Shown one piece after another: positions 1 to 5,841 of a stretch of 7,231 nucleotides of DNA. Where the stretch lies: positions 1 through 7,231 of the forward strand of contig JAUXJP010000046.1 of NCBI GenBank assembly GCA_030624695.1, given 5' to 3'. The position numbers and the translations under genes were made by a program. The notes under the pieces are model-generated. The model had not been told where the DNA came from. It was given only the letters and a program-made list of their open reading frames with translations, and did not search any database. The DNA comes from Candidatus Dadabacteria bacterium. GTDB lineage: Bacteria > Desulfobacterota_D > UBA1144 > Nemesobacterales > JAJCZQ01. The first letter of the stretch is position 1. Every line of letters starts with the position of its first letter.

Positions 1-507
1 ACCAAGCATTATGTCCGCGAGAAACTAGAAGCTGCGAAAAGAATTGTAAAGTGCATGCAGGAGCGTGAAAGTGCAATAAGAAAAGTTGTAGAAAAAATCA
101 CTGAAGTCCAAAAGGATTACTTTGAACACGGCGAAGAATACTTAAAACCACTCCGTCTTAAGGATATTGCCGAGCATGTTGGTGTACATGAATCAACAGT
201 AAGCAGAATAACCAGTAAAAGATATATGCAGACCCCAAGTGGACTGATTGAATTAAAATCACTTTTTTCAAGGGGTGTTGATACTACTTCTAACGGTATA
301 CAGGTATCACTTGAACGCGTAAAATCCATGATTAAAGATATAGTAATAAACGAATCGCCTGAAAATCCTTTTTCAGATGAAGACATTTCAAAAATACTTG
401 AACGCAGAAATATTCTCGTAGCCAGAAGAACAGTTGCAAAATACCGAACTAATCTGAACATACCATCATCATCTAAAAGAATGCTGAAAGGAGAACCTGC
501 AAAATGA
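1..507 (+). CDS. rpoN: RNA polymerase sigma-54 factor RpoN, C-terminal part (5' partial)
   Basis: This is the last 168 residues of sigma-54, which directs RNA polymerase to -24/-12 promoters and needs enhancer-binding ATPases to open DNA. The frame is open to base 1, so the ATG at 55 is internal and the true start lies upstream of the window. Visible family features are the core-proximal helix with VQKDYFEHGEEYLKPLRLKDIA, split here as VQKDYFEHG and EYLKPLRLKDIA, followed by the helix-turn-helix segment HVGVHESTVSRITSKRYMQ. The RpoN box ARRTVAKYR, which reads the -24 element, lies at 421-447. After the usual SSSKR end there is a short tail (MLKGEPAK). The stop overlaps the hpf start as ATGA, so the two genes are probably translationally coupled. 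The N-terminal activator-interaction and core-binding regions cannot be judged. Confidence 0.97.
   Translation, partial: TKHYVREKLEAAKRIVKCMQERESAIRKVVEKITEVQKDYFEHGEEYLKPLRLKDIAEHVGVHESTVSRITSKRYMQTPSGLIELKSLFSRGVDTTSNGIQVSLERVKSMIKDIVINESPENPFSDEDISKILERRNILVARRTVAKYRTNLNIPSSSKRMLKGEPAK
487..493 (+). promoter_or_regulatory. Ribosome binding site of hpf inside the rpoN 3' end
   Basis: AAAGGAG lies 10 bases before the ATG at 504, within the last codons of rpoN. It is one of the strongest Shine-Dalgarno matches in the window and supports this start. Together with the ATGA overlap, it means hpf can be translated both by coupling and by independent initiation. Confidence 0.75.
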
Positions 508-1040
508 AAGTACATATAACCACGCGCCATTTGAACGACAGGAATAGGTCAAGAAAGGTAAGGGAATACGCTCAAAAAAAAATACCCCGTATTGAGCGTT
601 ATATGCACACAAAGCATGATCCGACAGAGATAAAATTAATATTAGAAGCTGAAAAACGTAACAATATTGCAGAAATAATAATAAATGACGGAGATTTTCA
701 GACCACCGCTTCAGTAGTTGATAAGGATCATTTTGCTGCAATTGATAAAGTTGTAGACAGAATTATTAAACAGCTCAAGAGAAACTGGGAAAAAAGGTCT
801 TCTTCCAAAAGGAAACATTTAAAAACAAATTCACTAAAGACCGACTCAATAAAATCAAAAAATAAATCTGAAAATATTTCAGATGAAAAACTACCTTTAA
901 AACCAATGTCAGTAGAAGAAGCAAATCTACAGCTAAAAATATCAACACTAAAATTTATAGCTTTTAGAAACAGTGACAATGGAGAAATGAATGTTTTGTA
1001 CAGGAACAAGAATTATGAGCTGAAACTGATTGTACCCTAA
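504..1040 (+). CDS. hpf: Ribosome hibernation promoting factor, long form
   Basis: Long HPF proteins bind the 30S subunit in the decoding region and pair two 70S ribosomes into inactive 100S dimers in stationary phase or starvation. Residues 1 to about 96 form the YfiA/HPF domain. They start MKVHITTRH and include the central segment EIIINDGDFQTTASVVDKDHFAAID, of which IINDGDFQTTASVVDKD is the most typical part. Residues 97-128 are a Lys/Ser-rich linker. Residues from about 129 to 178 match the dimerisation tail: KPMSVEEA at 133-140, then FRNSDNGEMNVLYR, then a VP end. At 178 residues the length is typical of the long form, not of the short HPF/YfiA of enterics. The start overlaps the rpoN stop by four bases and the stop lies one base before the ptsN ATG. 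The position after rpoN is the standard one across many diderm phyla. Confidence 0.96.
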   Translation: MKVHITTRHLNDRNRSRKVREYAQKKIPRIERYMHTKHDPTEIKLILEAEKRNNIAEIIINDGDFQTTASVVDKDHFAAIDKVVDRIIKQLKRNWEKRSSSKRKHLKTNSLKTDSIKSKNKSENISDEKLPLKPMSVEEANLQLKISTLKFIAFRNSDNGEMNVLYRNKNYELKLIVP

Positions 1041-1041
1041 A

Positions 1042-1506
1042 ATGAAAGTATCTAAATTCATCACAATTGAAAACATTGTTCCTGAGCTCAAAGCCGATAA
1101 TAAAACTGAGGTTTTAAAAGAGCTTGCAGGTGTTATTACATCAAATTCTTCAAACCTTAATTATCAAAAAACTTTTGAAACACTTCAGGAAAGAGAAAAC
1201 CTCTGCAGTACAGCAATGGATGAAGGTGTAGCCATTCCACATTGTAAGCTACATGGTATATCAAATATAATTATAGCTTTTGGCAAAAGCAGCAAAGGTA
1301 TTGATTTTGATTCTCTTGATAATAAAACCACATCCCTTTTTATAATGATCTTATCCCCTGAGAATTCTTCAAAAAAACATATCCAGGCACTTGCAAAAAT
1401 TTCAAATATTTTCAAAACAAATAATTTTCGCAATAATATTCTTAAATCTGATAATGCAGAAGAAATATTGGAACTTATAACTGAAGAAGATGAGTCAAAG
1501 GAATAA
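1042..1506 (+). CDS. ptsN: PTS EIIA-Ntr family protein (PtsN)
   Basis: This is an EIIA of the nitrogen-PTS (fructose/mannitol EIIA fold), a phosphoryl acceptor that signals through protein contacts instead of feeding a sugar permease. The phosphorylatable histidine is H67 in GVAIPHCK, and the second conserved histidine is H113 in KHIQALAKIS. At 154 residues it is single-domain and of normal length, with no fused EIIB or EIIC. I chose the ATG at 1042. A TTG at 1030 would extend it by four residues but would overlap hpf, and MKVSKFI is a typical N-terminus. There is no good Shine-Dalgarno, so translation probably depends on ribosomes finishing hpf one base upstream. The 3' end overlaps hprK by 17 bases. 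The phosphodonor (HPr/EI) genes are not in the window. Confidence 0.94.
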   Translation: MKVSKFITIENIVPELKADNKTEVLKELAGVITSNSSNLNYQKTFETLQERENLCSTAMDEGVAIPHCKLHGISNIIIAFGKSSKGIDFDSLDNKTTSLFIMILSPENSSKKHIQALAKISNIFKTNNFRNNILKSDNAEEILELITEEDESKE

Positions 1507-2422
1507 TATATCCGTCACTGTAAATGAGCTTTTTGATAATTATTCAGACAGGCTCAAATTAGAGTGCCTGACTAACACTGTAAACCTTACAAATATAATC
1601 ACTTCAATCAGGGTACAGAAACCCGGACTCAGGATTATTGAAAATAAAATTGAACTGGAAAATGGAAAAATCCAGATACTAGGAAAGACCGAGATTACTT
1701 ATATAAACAAACTGGACCATGCAAATTCAACCAGGATATTACAAGAACTTACCACTCAGAATGTTCCGTGTTTTATAATTTCAAAGGGTATAAAACCAAA
1801 GAAAGAATTTATAGAATTCTTTAAAAAATCTAATATACCTCTCCTTAAGACCAAAACAACAACCGGCAAACTAATTTCTGAAATTAATGAGATACTGGCA
1901 GAAAAACTTGCCCCCATGGAAACTTTTCACGGTGTCCTGATGGACATTCATAGGTTGGGTGTACTTATACTTGGTAAAAGCGGTGTTGGTAAGAGTGAAT
2001 CATCATTAGACCTTATACCAAAAGGGGCGAAGTTTATAGCTGATGATATTGTAGAGGTCCGAAGAATATCGAATACAAAACTGATCGGTTCCGGACCTGC
2101 AAATATTAAATACCTTATGGAAATAAGGGGCATTGGCATAGTCAATATTAAAGACTTATTCGGTACTACATCTGTGATGGACAACAGGGAAATTGAGATG
2201 GTCATTGAACTTGAACAATGGGACCAGAACAACGAATACGAACGCCTTGGCCTTGAAACAAAGTCCTATAAGATCTTAGATTTGCAACTTCCATATGTTA
2301 TCATACCCGTAAGTCCGGGCAGGAATATAGCTACTATCATTGAAGTCGCCGTTAGAAACCAGATTCTAAAAAACAGCGGTGTAAACTCTGCACACGAGAT
2401 ACTTAACATAAGCAAATTGTAG
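1490..2422 (+). CDS. hprK: HPr kinase/phosphorylase
   Basis: HprK is a bifunctional, usually hexameric cytosolic enzyme. It phosphorylates HPr on a regulatory serine with ATP or PPi and removes that phosphate by phosphorolysis. The N-terminal domain (about residues 1-135) is the poorly conserved HprK_N type. The catalytic half has the conserved histidine H147 in HGVLMDI, the P-loop GKSGVGKS at 162-169, the acidic ADDIVEV at 184-190 and the family signature MEIRGIGI at 210-217. It ends in PVSPGRN and IIEVAVRNQILK. The length of 310 residues is normal and all key motifs are intact. The ATG at 1490 fits the family start (MSQRNNISVTVNELF) and lies within the last codons of ptsN, giving a 17-base out-of-frame overlap and likely coupling. 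In this neighbourhood HprK probably controls HPr's ability to phosphorylate the two EIIA proteins. Low-GC Gram-positive style catabolite repression is not implied. Confidence 0.97.
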   Translation: MSQRNNISVTVNELFDNYSDRLKLECLTNTVNLTNIITSIRVQKPGLRIIENKIELENGKIQILGKTEITYINKLDHANSTRILQELTTQNVPCFIISKGIKPKKEFIEFFKKSNIPLLKTKTTTGKLISEINEILAEKLAPMETFHGVLMDIHRLGVLILGKSGVGKSESSLDLIPKGAKFIADDIVEVRRISNTKLIGSGPANIKYLMEIRGIGIVNIKDLFGTTSVMDNREIEMVIELEQWDQNNEYERLGLETKSYKILDLQLPYVIIPVSPGRNIATIIEVAVRNQILKNSGVNSAHEILNISKL

Positions 2423-2434
2423 TATTAAATTAAA

Positions 2435-3286
2435 ATGAAAATAATTATTCTAAGCGGGCTTTCAGGCTCAGGAAAAAGCACGGCAATTAAAGCCCTAGAA
2501 GACATAGGTTATTATTGTGTAGACAATTTGCCTGTACTTCTAATTTCAAATTTTGTAGAGCTTTGTAAAAATTCTGATTTAAAAACAAAGAATATAGCTC
2601 TTGTAATTGATATCAGGATAAATGACCCATCAACTCTTACAGGTATATACGGTTTTCTTAATGAATTAAAAAAACAGGTAAAAAATGTTCAGCTTGTTTT
2701 TCTTAATGCTAAGAATGAGGTACTAATAAAAAGATTTAAAGAAACAAGAAGAATACATCCGCTCTCAAGAGATGGTAATATTATAGATAGCGTAAATGAA
2801 GAGAGAATAATATTAAATAATATAAGGGAATTCTCGGACCACCTAATTGACACATCCGAATACAATGTGCATGAGTTAAGAAAACATATTCAAGATGTAT
2901 TTAAGGACCAGGAATCAGATACAATTTTTTTAAGCCTTATGTCCTTTGGTTTTAAACATGGTTACCCTCTGGATGCTGACATTGTATTAGATGCAAGATT
3001 CTTACCAAATCCCTACTTTGTTGAATCATTGAGACCGTTAAACGGTACCAATGTTAAAATTAGGGAATATGTACTTGCAAATGATGAGTCTAAAATTTTT
3101 GTCGATAAAATCACTGATTTACTTAGTTTTTTAATGCCCAGGTATAAAAATGAAGGTAAATCTTATCTCAATCTTGCTATCGGATGTACCGGGGGCAAAC
3201 ACAGGTCAGTTGTAATAACAAATGAAATAGCCAATAATTATAAAGATAACAATGTTACGGTGAAGCACAGGGATATTCAGAAATAG
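2435..3286 (+). CDS. rapZ: RapZ/YvcJ family nucleotide-binding regulator (RNase adapter)
   Basis: RapZ has an N-terminal P-loop domain and a C-terminal domain. In E. coli the C-terminal domain binds small RNAs and hands GlmZ to RNase E; in Bacillus the homologue YvcJ is a nucleotide hydrolase. Seen here are Walker A GLSGSGKS at 8-15, the VIDIR strand near residue 58, RRIHPL, the signature SFGFKHGYP beginning at residue 170, DAD at 180-182, FLPNPY at 189-194, IGCTGGKHRS at 249-258 and a final HRD at 279-281. The 283-residue length is full and every family motif is present. It starts 12 bases after hprK with no clear Shine-Dalgarno (AAATTAAA precedes the ATG). Its place between hprK and EIIA-Man is the usual diderm order. 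The RNA target outside enterics is unknown, so the RNase-adapter name is by family only. Confidence 0.96.
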   Translation: MKIIILSGLSGSGKSTAIKALEDIGYYCVDNLPVLLISNFVELCKNSDLKTKNIALVIDIRINDPSTLTGIYGFLNELKKQVKNVQLVFLNAKNEVLIKRFKETRRIHPLSRDGNIIDSVNEERIILNNIREFSDHLIDTSEYNVHELRKHIQDVFKDQESDTIFLSLMSFGFKHGYPLDADIVLDARFLPNPYFVESLRPLNGTNVKIREYVLANDESKIFVDKITDLLSFLMPRYKNEGKSYLNLAIGCTGGKHRSVVITNEIANNYKDNNVTVKHRDIQK

Positions 3287-3295
3287 GACCTTATA

Positions 3296-3703
3296 ATGAT
3301 AGGAATAGTATTAATAACTCATGGTAACCTGGCAGAAGAACTACTCTCTGCTGTTAAGTTTGTATTATCCGGTGAGCCTGTCATAAAAATGGCAGGTGTT
3401 TCGCTTGATCCCAACAAGGAATTTGATACTTTTAAAAAAGTAATTGAAAAAGCCATAAAATCTGTAGACCAGGGTGATGGAATACTTCTTGTTACAGATA
3501 TGTTTGGTGGTACTCCATCTAATGTTGGCCTGACATTTTTAGATGAAAATAATATAGAAGTTATTTCAGGAGTAAACCTCCCGATGCTCCTTAAACTTTC
3601 AACAATAAAGGAGAATGTATCTCTCCAGGAAGCAATTAAAATTGCAGAAAAAGCCGGAAGAGATAATATAATAGTAGCAAGTAAACTTCTTGATAATAAT
3701 TAA
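3296..3703 (+). CDS. PTS EIIA domain protein, mannose family
   Basis: This is a single EIIA of the mannose/sorbose PTS family (PF03610 fold). The phosphorylation site is H9 in ITHGNLAEEL, and the Asp that polarises it is D68 in TDMFGGTPSN. At 135 residues it holds only the EIIA domain. No EIIB, EIIC or EIID follows, which makes a regulatory role more likely than mannose transport. DhaM also has this fold, but no dihydroxyacetone kinase genes are nearby. The start is nine bases after rapZ; AGGA at 3285-3288 overlaps the rapZ stop and serves as a modest ribosome binding site. It ends in two tandem TAA codons. A manX-type label is often given to this position, but I leave the symbol empty because the substrate is not supported. 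Confidence 0.92.
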   Translation: MIGIVLITHGNLAEELLSAVKFVLSGEPVIKMAGVSLDPNKEFDTFKKVIEKAIKSVDQGDGILLVTDMFGGTPSNVGLTFLDENNIEVISGVNLPMLLKLSTIKENVSLQEAIKIAEKAGRDNIIVASKLLDNN

Positions 3704-3718
3704 TAAACCGAGGTTAAA

Positions 3719-4042
3719 ATGAGAGTAGACGAATTCGACAAAGTTGTAGATCAATGGAAAAATTATATTTTCAGAGGTCCTCTGGAAGAATATAGTCTTG
3801 AAATTGATCCTGATATTTCCAATGATATTGCCGCTATAGCTCTTTACTTAGATCAAAAAACAGTAAAGGCTTCTGGTGAAATCGAAGAATTTTATGATGG
3901 ATACAGAAGTGCAGCTAACGATATACTTGAACTTATTGGAGTCTGCCTGGAACAAGACGATGAGAATAAAGTTGTAAAAGTTGCAATCGCACCTAACAAT
4001 TCTTCTCTCCAGGAAGAACTTCAAAAGCATATCTGGGGCTGA
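3719..4042 (+). CDS. Small acidic protein of unknown function
   Basis: I do not recognise this 107-residue protein. It is strongly acidic, with about 23 Asp/Glu against 10 Lys/Arg by my count, and has a single cysteine (in IGVCLEQDD). There is no signal peptide or membrane segment, so it should be a soluble cytoplasmic protein. The pattern suggests mostly helices: an amphipathic start (DEFDKVVDQWKNYIF), a middle helix around SNDIAAIALYLD, a longer one around YRSAANDILELIGV, then a strand-like VVKVAIAP and a final helix to a C-terminal HIWG. It is translated with its neighbours: GAGG at 3710-3713 lies five bases before the ATG, and only 15 bases separate it from the EIIA stop. Location suggests a link with the PTS module, which is inference only. 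The good ribosome site and uninterrupted frame argue that it is real. Confidence 0.82.
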   Translation: MRVDEFDKVVDQWKNYIFRGPLEEYSLEIDPDISNDIAAIALYLDQKTVKASGEIEEFYDGYRSAANDILELIGVCLEQDDENKVVKVAIAPNNSSLQEELQKHIWG

Positions 4043-4083
4043 AAATATCTATACCATTTTCTTTTAACCAAGAGTAATAACAT

Positions 4084-4857
4084 ATGAAATTTCTTGAGAA
4101 TTTTGAACTGTTTCTCTTTGACCTGGACGGAGTTGTTTATATAGATGATAAGCCTATCCCAGGTGCAGTTGAAACAATAAACACCATTAAGGCATACAAC
4201 AAAAAAGTTTTATTCATTACTAATAATCCTGCACGATCAAAACTTGAATACTCCGGGACATTGAAAAAGATGGGTATAAATGCAAAAAGCAGCCAAATAC
4301 TCACCTCGGCAGACAGCATTTGCCGTTACCTTATGACTAAAATTAAAAATATCACAAACAAATCAGCATATGTAATTGGAAGCAAATATTTTAAAAGTCA
4401 AATCAAAAAAACAGGAATAATTATAGATAGCGGCAAAAATTTTAATAAAACCGATTTTGTAATTATGGGTGGTCACAGGCAGTTTAATTTTAATGAAATC
4501 AACATTGCTTCAATATTGATTAGAAAAGGTGCAAAATTTATCGCCACAAACCACGACCCGTTTTACCCAACACTAAACGGGCTTTCTCCTGCATCCGGCG
4601 CCCTGCTTACATCAATAGAAACGGCAAGTGAGAATAAGGCCATAGTAACAGGAAAACCAGAGAAGTATCTTTTTGATATTTCAATGGAAACAGCCCAATT
4701 TAAGAACAAAAAGAAAACACTTTTAGTCGGAGACAATTTATATACCGATATTTTGGGTGGTATTAATTTTGGAATACCAACAGTACTTACACTCACAGGT
4801 CTTACAACAAAGAAAGAATTAAAACAAAGTAATATCACTCCGGATTATATAATCTAA
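4084..4857 (+). CDS. HAD-IIA family phosphatase (NagD/phosphoglycolate phosphatase-like)
   Basis: This is a haloacid-dehalogenase superfamily phosphatase with a C2 cap, the family of NagD, PNPase and 4-nitrophenylphosphatase-type enzymes that hydrolyse small phosphorylated metabolites. Motif I is DLDGVVY with the nucleophile D13 and acid/base D15. Motif II is ITNN with T46. The cap occupies roughly residues 80-180. Motif III is K191 in TGKPEKYLF. Motif IV is GDNLYTDILGG with D217 and D222. The catalytic set is complete. The substrate cannot be told from sequence. The protein stops at PDYII, where relatives usually run on for several residues; the next eight codons look like that lost end (separate entry). 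It lies 41 bases after the acidic protein with only a weak ribosome site (AAGAG at 4070-4074), so it may be the tail of the PTS operon or have its own transcription. Confidence 0.93.
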   Translation: MKFLENFELFLFDLDGVVYIDDKPIPGAVETINTIKAYNKKVLFITNNPARSKLEYSGTLKKMGINAKSSQILTSADSICRYLMTKIKNITNKSAYVIGSKYFKSQIKKTGIIIDSGKNFNKTDFVIMGGHRQFNFNEINIASILIRKGAKFIATNHDPFYPTLNGLSPASGALLTSIETASENKAIVTGKPEKYLFDISMETAQFKNKKKTLLVGDNLYTDILGGINFGIPTVLTLTGLTTKKELKQSNITPDYII

Positions 4858-4881
4858 GACCTAAGTTACCTGGTAAAGTAA
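4855..4881 (+). other. Probable vestigial or read-through C-terminal extension of the HAD phosphatase
   Basis: The HAD frame stops with TAA at 4855-4857 directly after PDYII. Past that codon the same frame reads DLSYLVK and then ends in tandem TAA TAG at 4879-4884. HAD-IIA proteins commonly finish with a PDYVI-x-SL-x-L type helix, so DLSYL sits where the family's last helix is expected. The simplest reading is that a sense codon mutated to TAA, removing about eight residues. Read-through or a base error in the sequence are alternatives. The catalytic motifs lie upstream and are unaffected. Confidence 0.45.
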
Positions 4882-4905
4882 TAGATATATCTTTAAACCT
4901 CCTTA

Positions 4906-5841
4906 ATGCTAATTCCTAAAAAAATACTAAATAACAGTAATAACAAAGCTGCCCTGTATATGATTTTGGGGGGTTTTACATTTGCAACAATGGGTGCACT
5001 TACTCACGCCCTTGGAAGTAGAATTGACTGGATAGTAATTGCATTCTTTAGAATGTTTCTGACCTTTGCTTTTATTACAACAGTCCTGTCCAGGGAGAGA
5101 AAATTTCCTTTTATATTAAACAATCCTCTCCTTTGGTTTAGAAGTATTGTAGGATCAATTGCAATGCTTGCCACTTTTTATGCACTTACAAAACTTCCAA
5201 TATCCGATGTCGCCGTTGTTACAGAAACAAGACCAATCTGGGTGGCACTTCTTGCCGGATTTATTCTTGGAGAATCCACGCGGAGTAAGATTTGGATATC
5301 AATTGTACTTAGTATTATAGGTGTGCTTATTATTGAAAAACCCTATTTTGAGCAAAAAAACTTTGCAGTATTTGCGGCACTCCTTGCTTCAGTGCTTGGA
5401 GCAGTGGTAATGATCTGCCTTCGAATATTAAAAGATATTGAATCAAAAAGAATAGTGGCTCATTTTTCCGGAACTGCATGCATAGTTTCCCTGGTATGTT
5501 TACTTATATTTAAAAAAGATATAATTCCCGGAATACAGTTTGATGTTATTACAATAGCCATGTTACTCGGAGTTGGTATCTTTGGAACAATCGGACAGCT
5601 TGCTATGACAAAGGCTTTTGCTATAGGCGAGGCCCCTGTTGTTGCAACTGCAGGATTTATAAAAATAGGGTTTTCGGCTGTCTACGACATAATTATCTGG
5701 AAATATGTTTTTGAATATTCAACGATTCTTGGGATATTACTTATATTAGTAGCTACAACTCTTATTTTTAACACCAGTATTTTCAACTTTAGTAACAGAT
5801 TAAGGGATTTTCTGAGAAACAGCAGATTTCCATACTACTAA
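4906..5841 (+). CDS. EamA/DMT family membrane transporter
   Basis: This is a drug/metabolite transporter superfamily protein of 311 residues with two EamA halves, expected to form ten membrane helices in the inner membrane. Half one spans roughly residues 17-140 and includes the FFRMFL arginine segment and PISDVAVVTETRPIWVAL, followed by LGE at 121-123. Half two spans about 150-290 and includes the gene-duplicated equivalent around GEAPVVATAGFIKIGFSAVYD. A short basic tail (NRLRDFLRNSR) follows the last helix. The family exports or imports amino acids, nucleotides or other small metabolites; the substrate is not predictable here. An in-frame stop at 4894-4896 rules out an earlier start. The ATG has no Shine-Dalgarno and is instead preceded by its complement (see findings). 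The last 13 codons overlap the convergent WG-repeat gene. Confidence 0.93.
   Translation: MLIPKKILNNSNNKAALYMILGGFTFATMGALTHALGSRIDWIVIAFFRMFLTFAFITTVLSRERKFPFILNNPLLWFRSIVGSIAMLATFYALTKLPISDVAVVTETRPIWVALLAGFILGESTRSKIWISIVLSIIGVLIIEKPYFEQKNFAVFAALLASVLGAVVMICLRILKDIESKRIVAHFSGTACIVSLVCLLIFKKDIIPGIQFDVITIAMLLGVGIFGTIGQLAMTKAFAIGEAPVVATAGFIKIGFSAVYDIIIWKYVFEYSTILGILLILVATTLIFNTSIFNFSNRLRDFLRNSRFPYY

Noticed and set aside
117..530. Open frame of 137 codons on the - strand opposite rpoN
   Set aside because: It lies opposite clear RpoN coding sequence with the RpoN box; its translation shows no family features and no ribosome site.
1030..1041. TTG start four codons before the chosen ptsN start
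   Set aside because: It would overlap hpf, lacks a ribosome site and adds MYPK, which the family does not have. The ATG at 1042 gives the expected N-terminus.
1948..2232. 94-codon frame on the - strand inside hprK
   Set aside because: It runs opposite the HprK P-loop and signature motifs, so it is a shadow of a conserved gene.
4043..4083. Possible terminator between the acidic protein and HAD genes
   Set aside because: The 41 bases contain no GC-rich stem; the pyrimidine run CCATTTTCTTTTAACC has no hairpin before it.
4866..4876. Short inverted repeat TTACC-T-GGTAA between the HAD and EamA genes
   Set aside because: A one-base loop cannot form a hairpin and no T-run follows, so it is not a terminator. 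Eleven bases of symmetry can arise by chance, though an operator half-site cannot be excluded.
5243..5255. TGGCAC followed by TTGC, resembling a sigma-54 -24/-12 promoter
   Set aside because: The spacing is three bases where five are needed (GG to GC should be ten apart), and it lies within EamA coding sequence.
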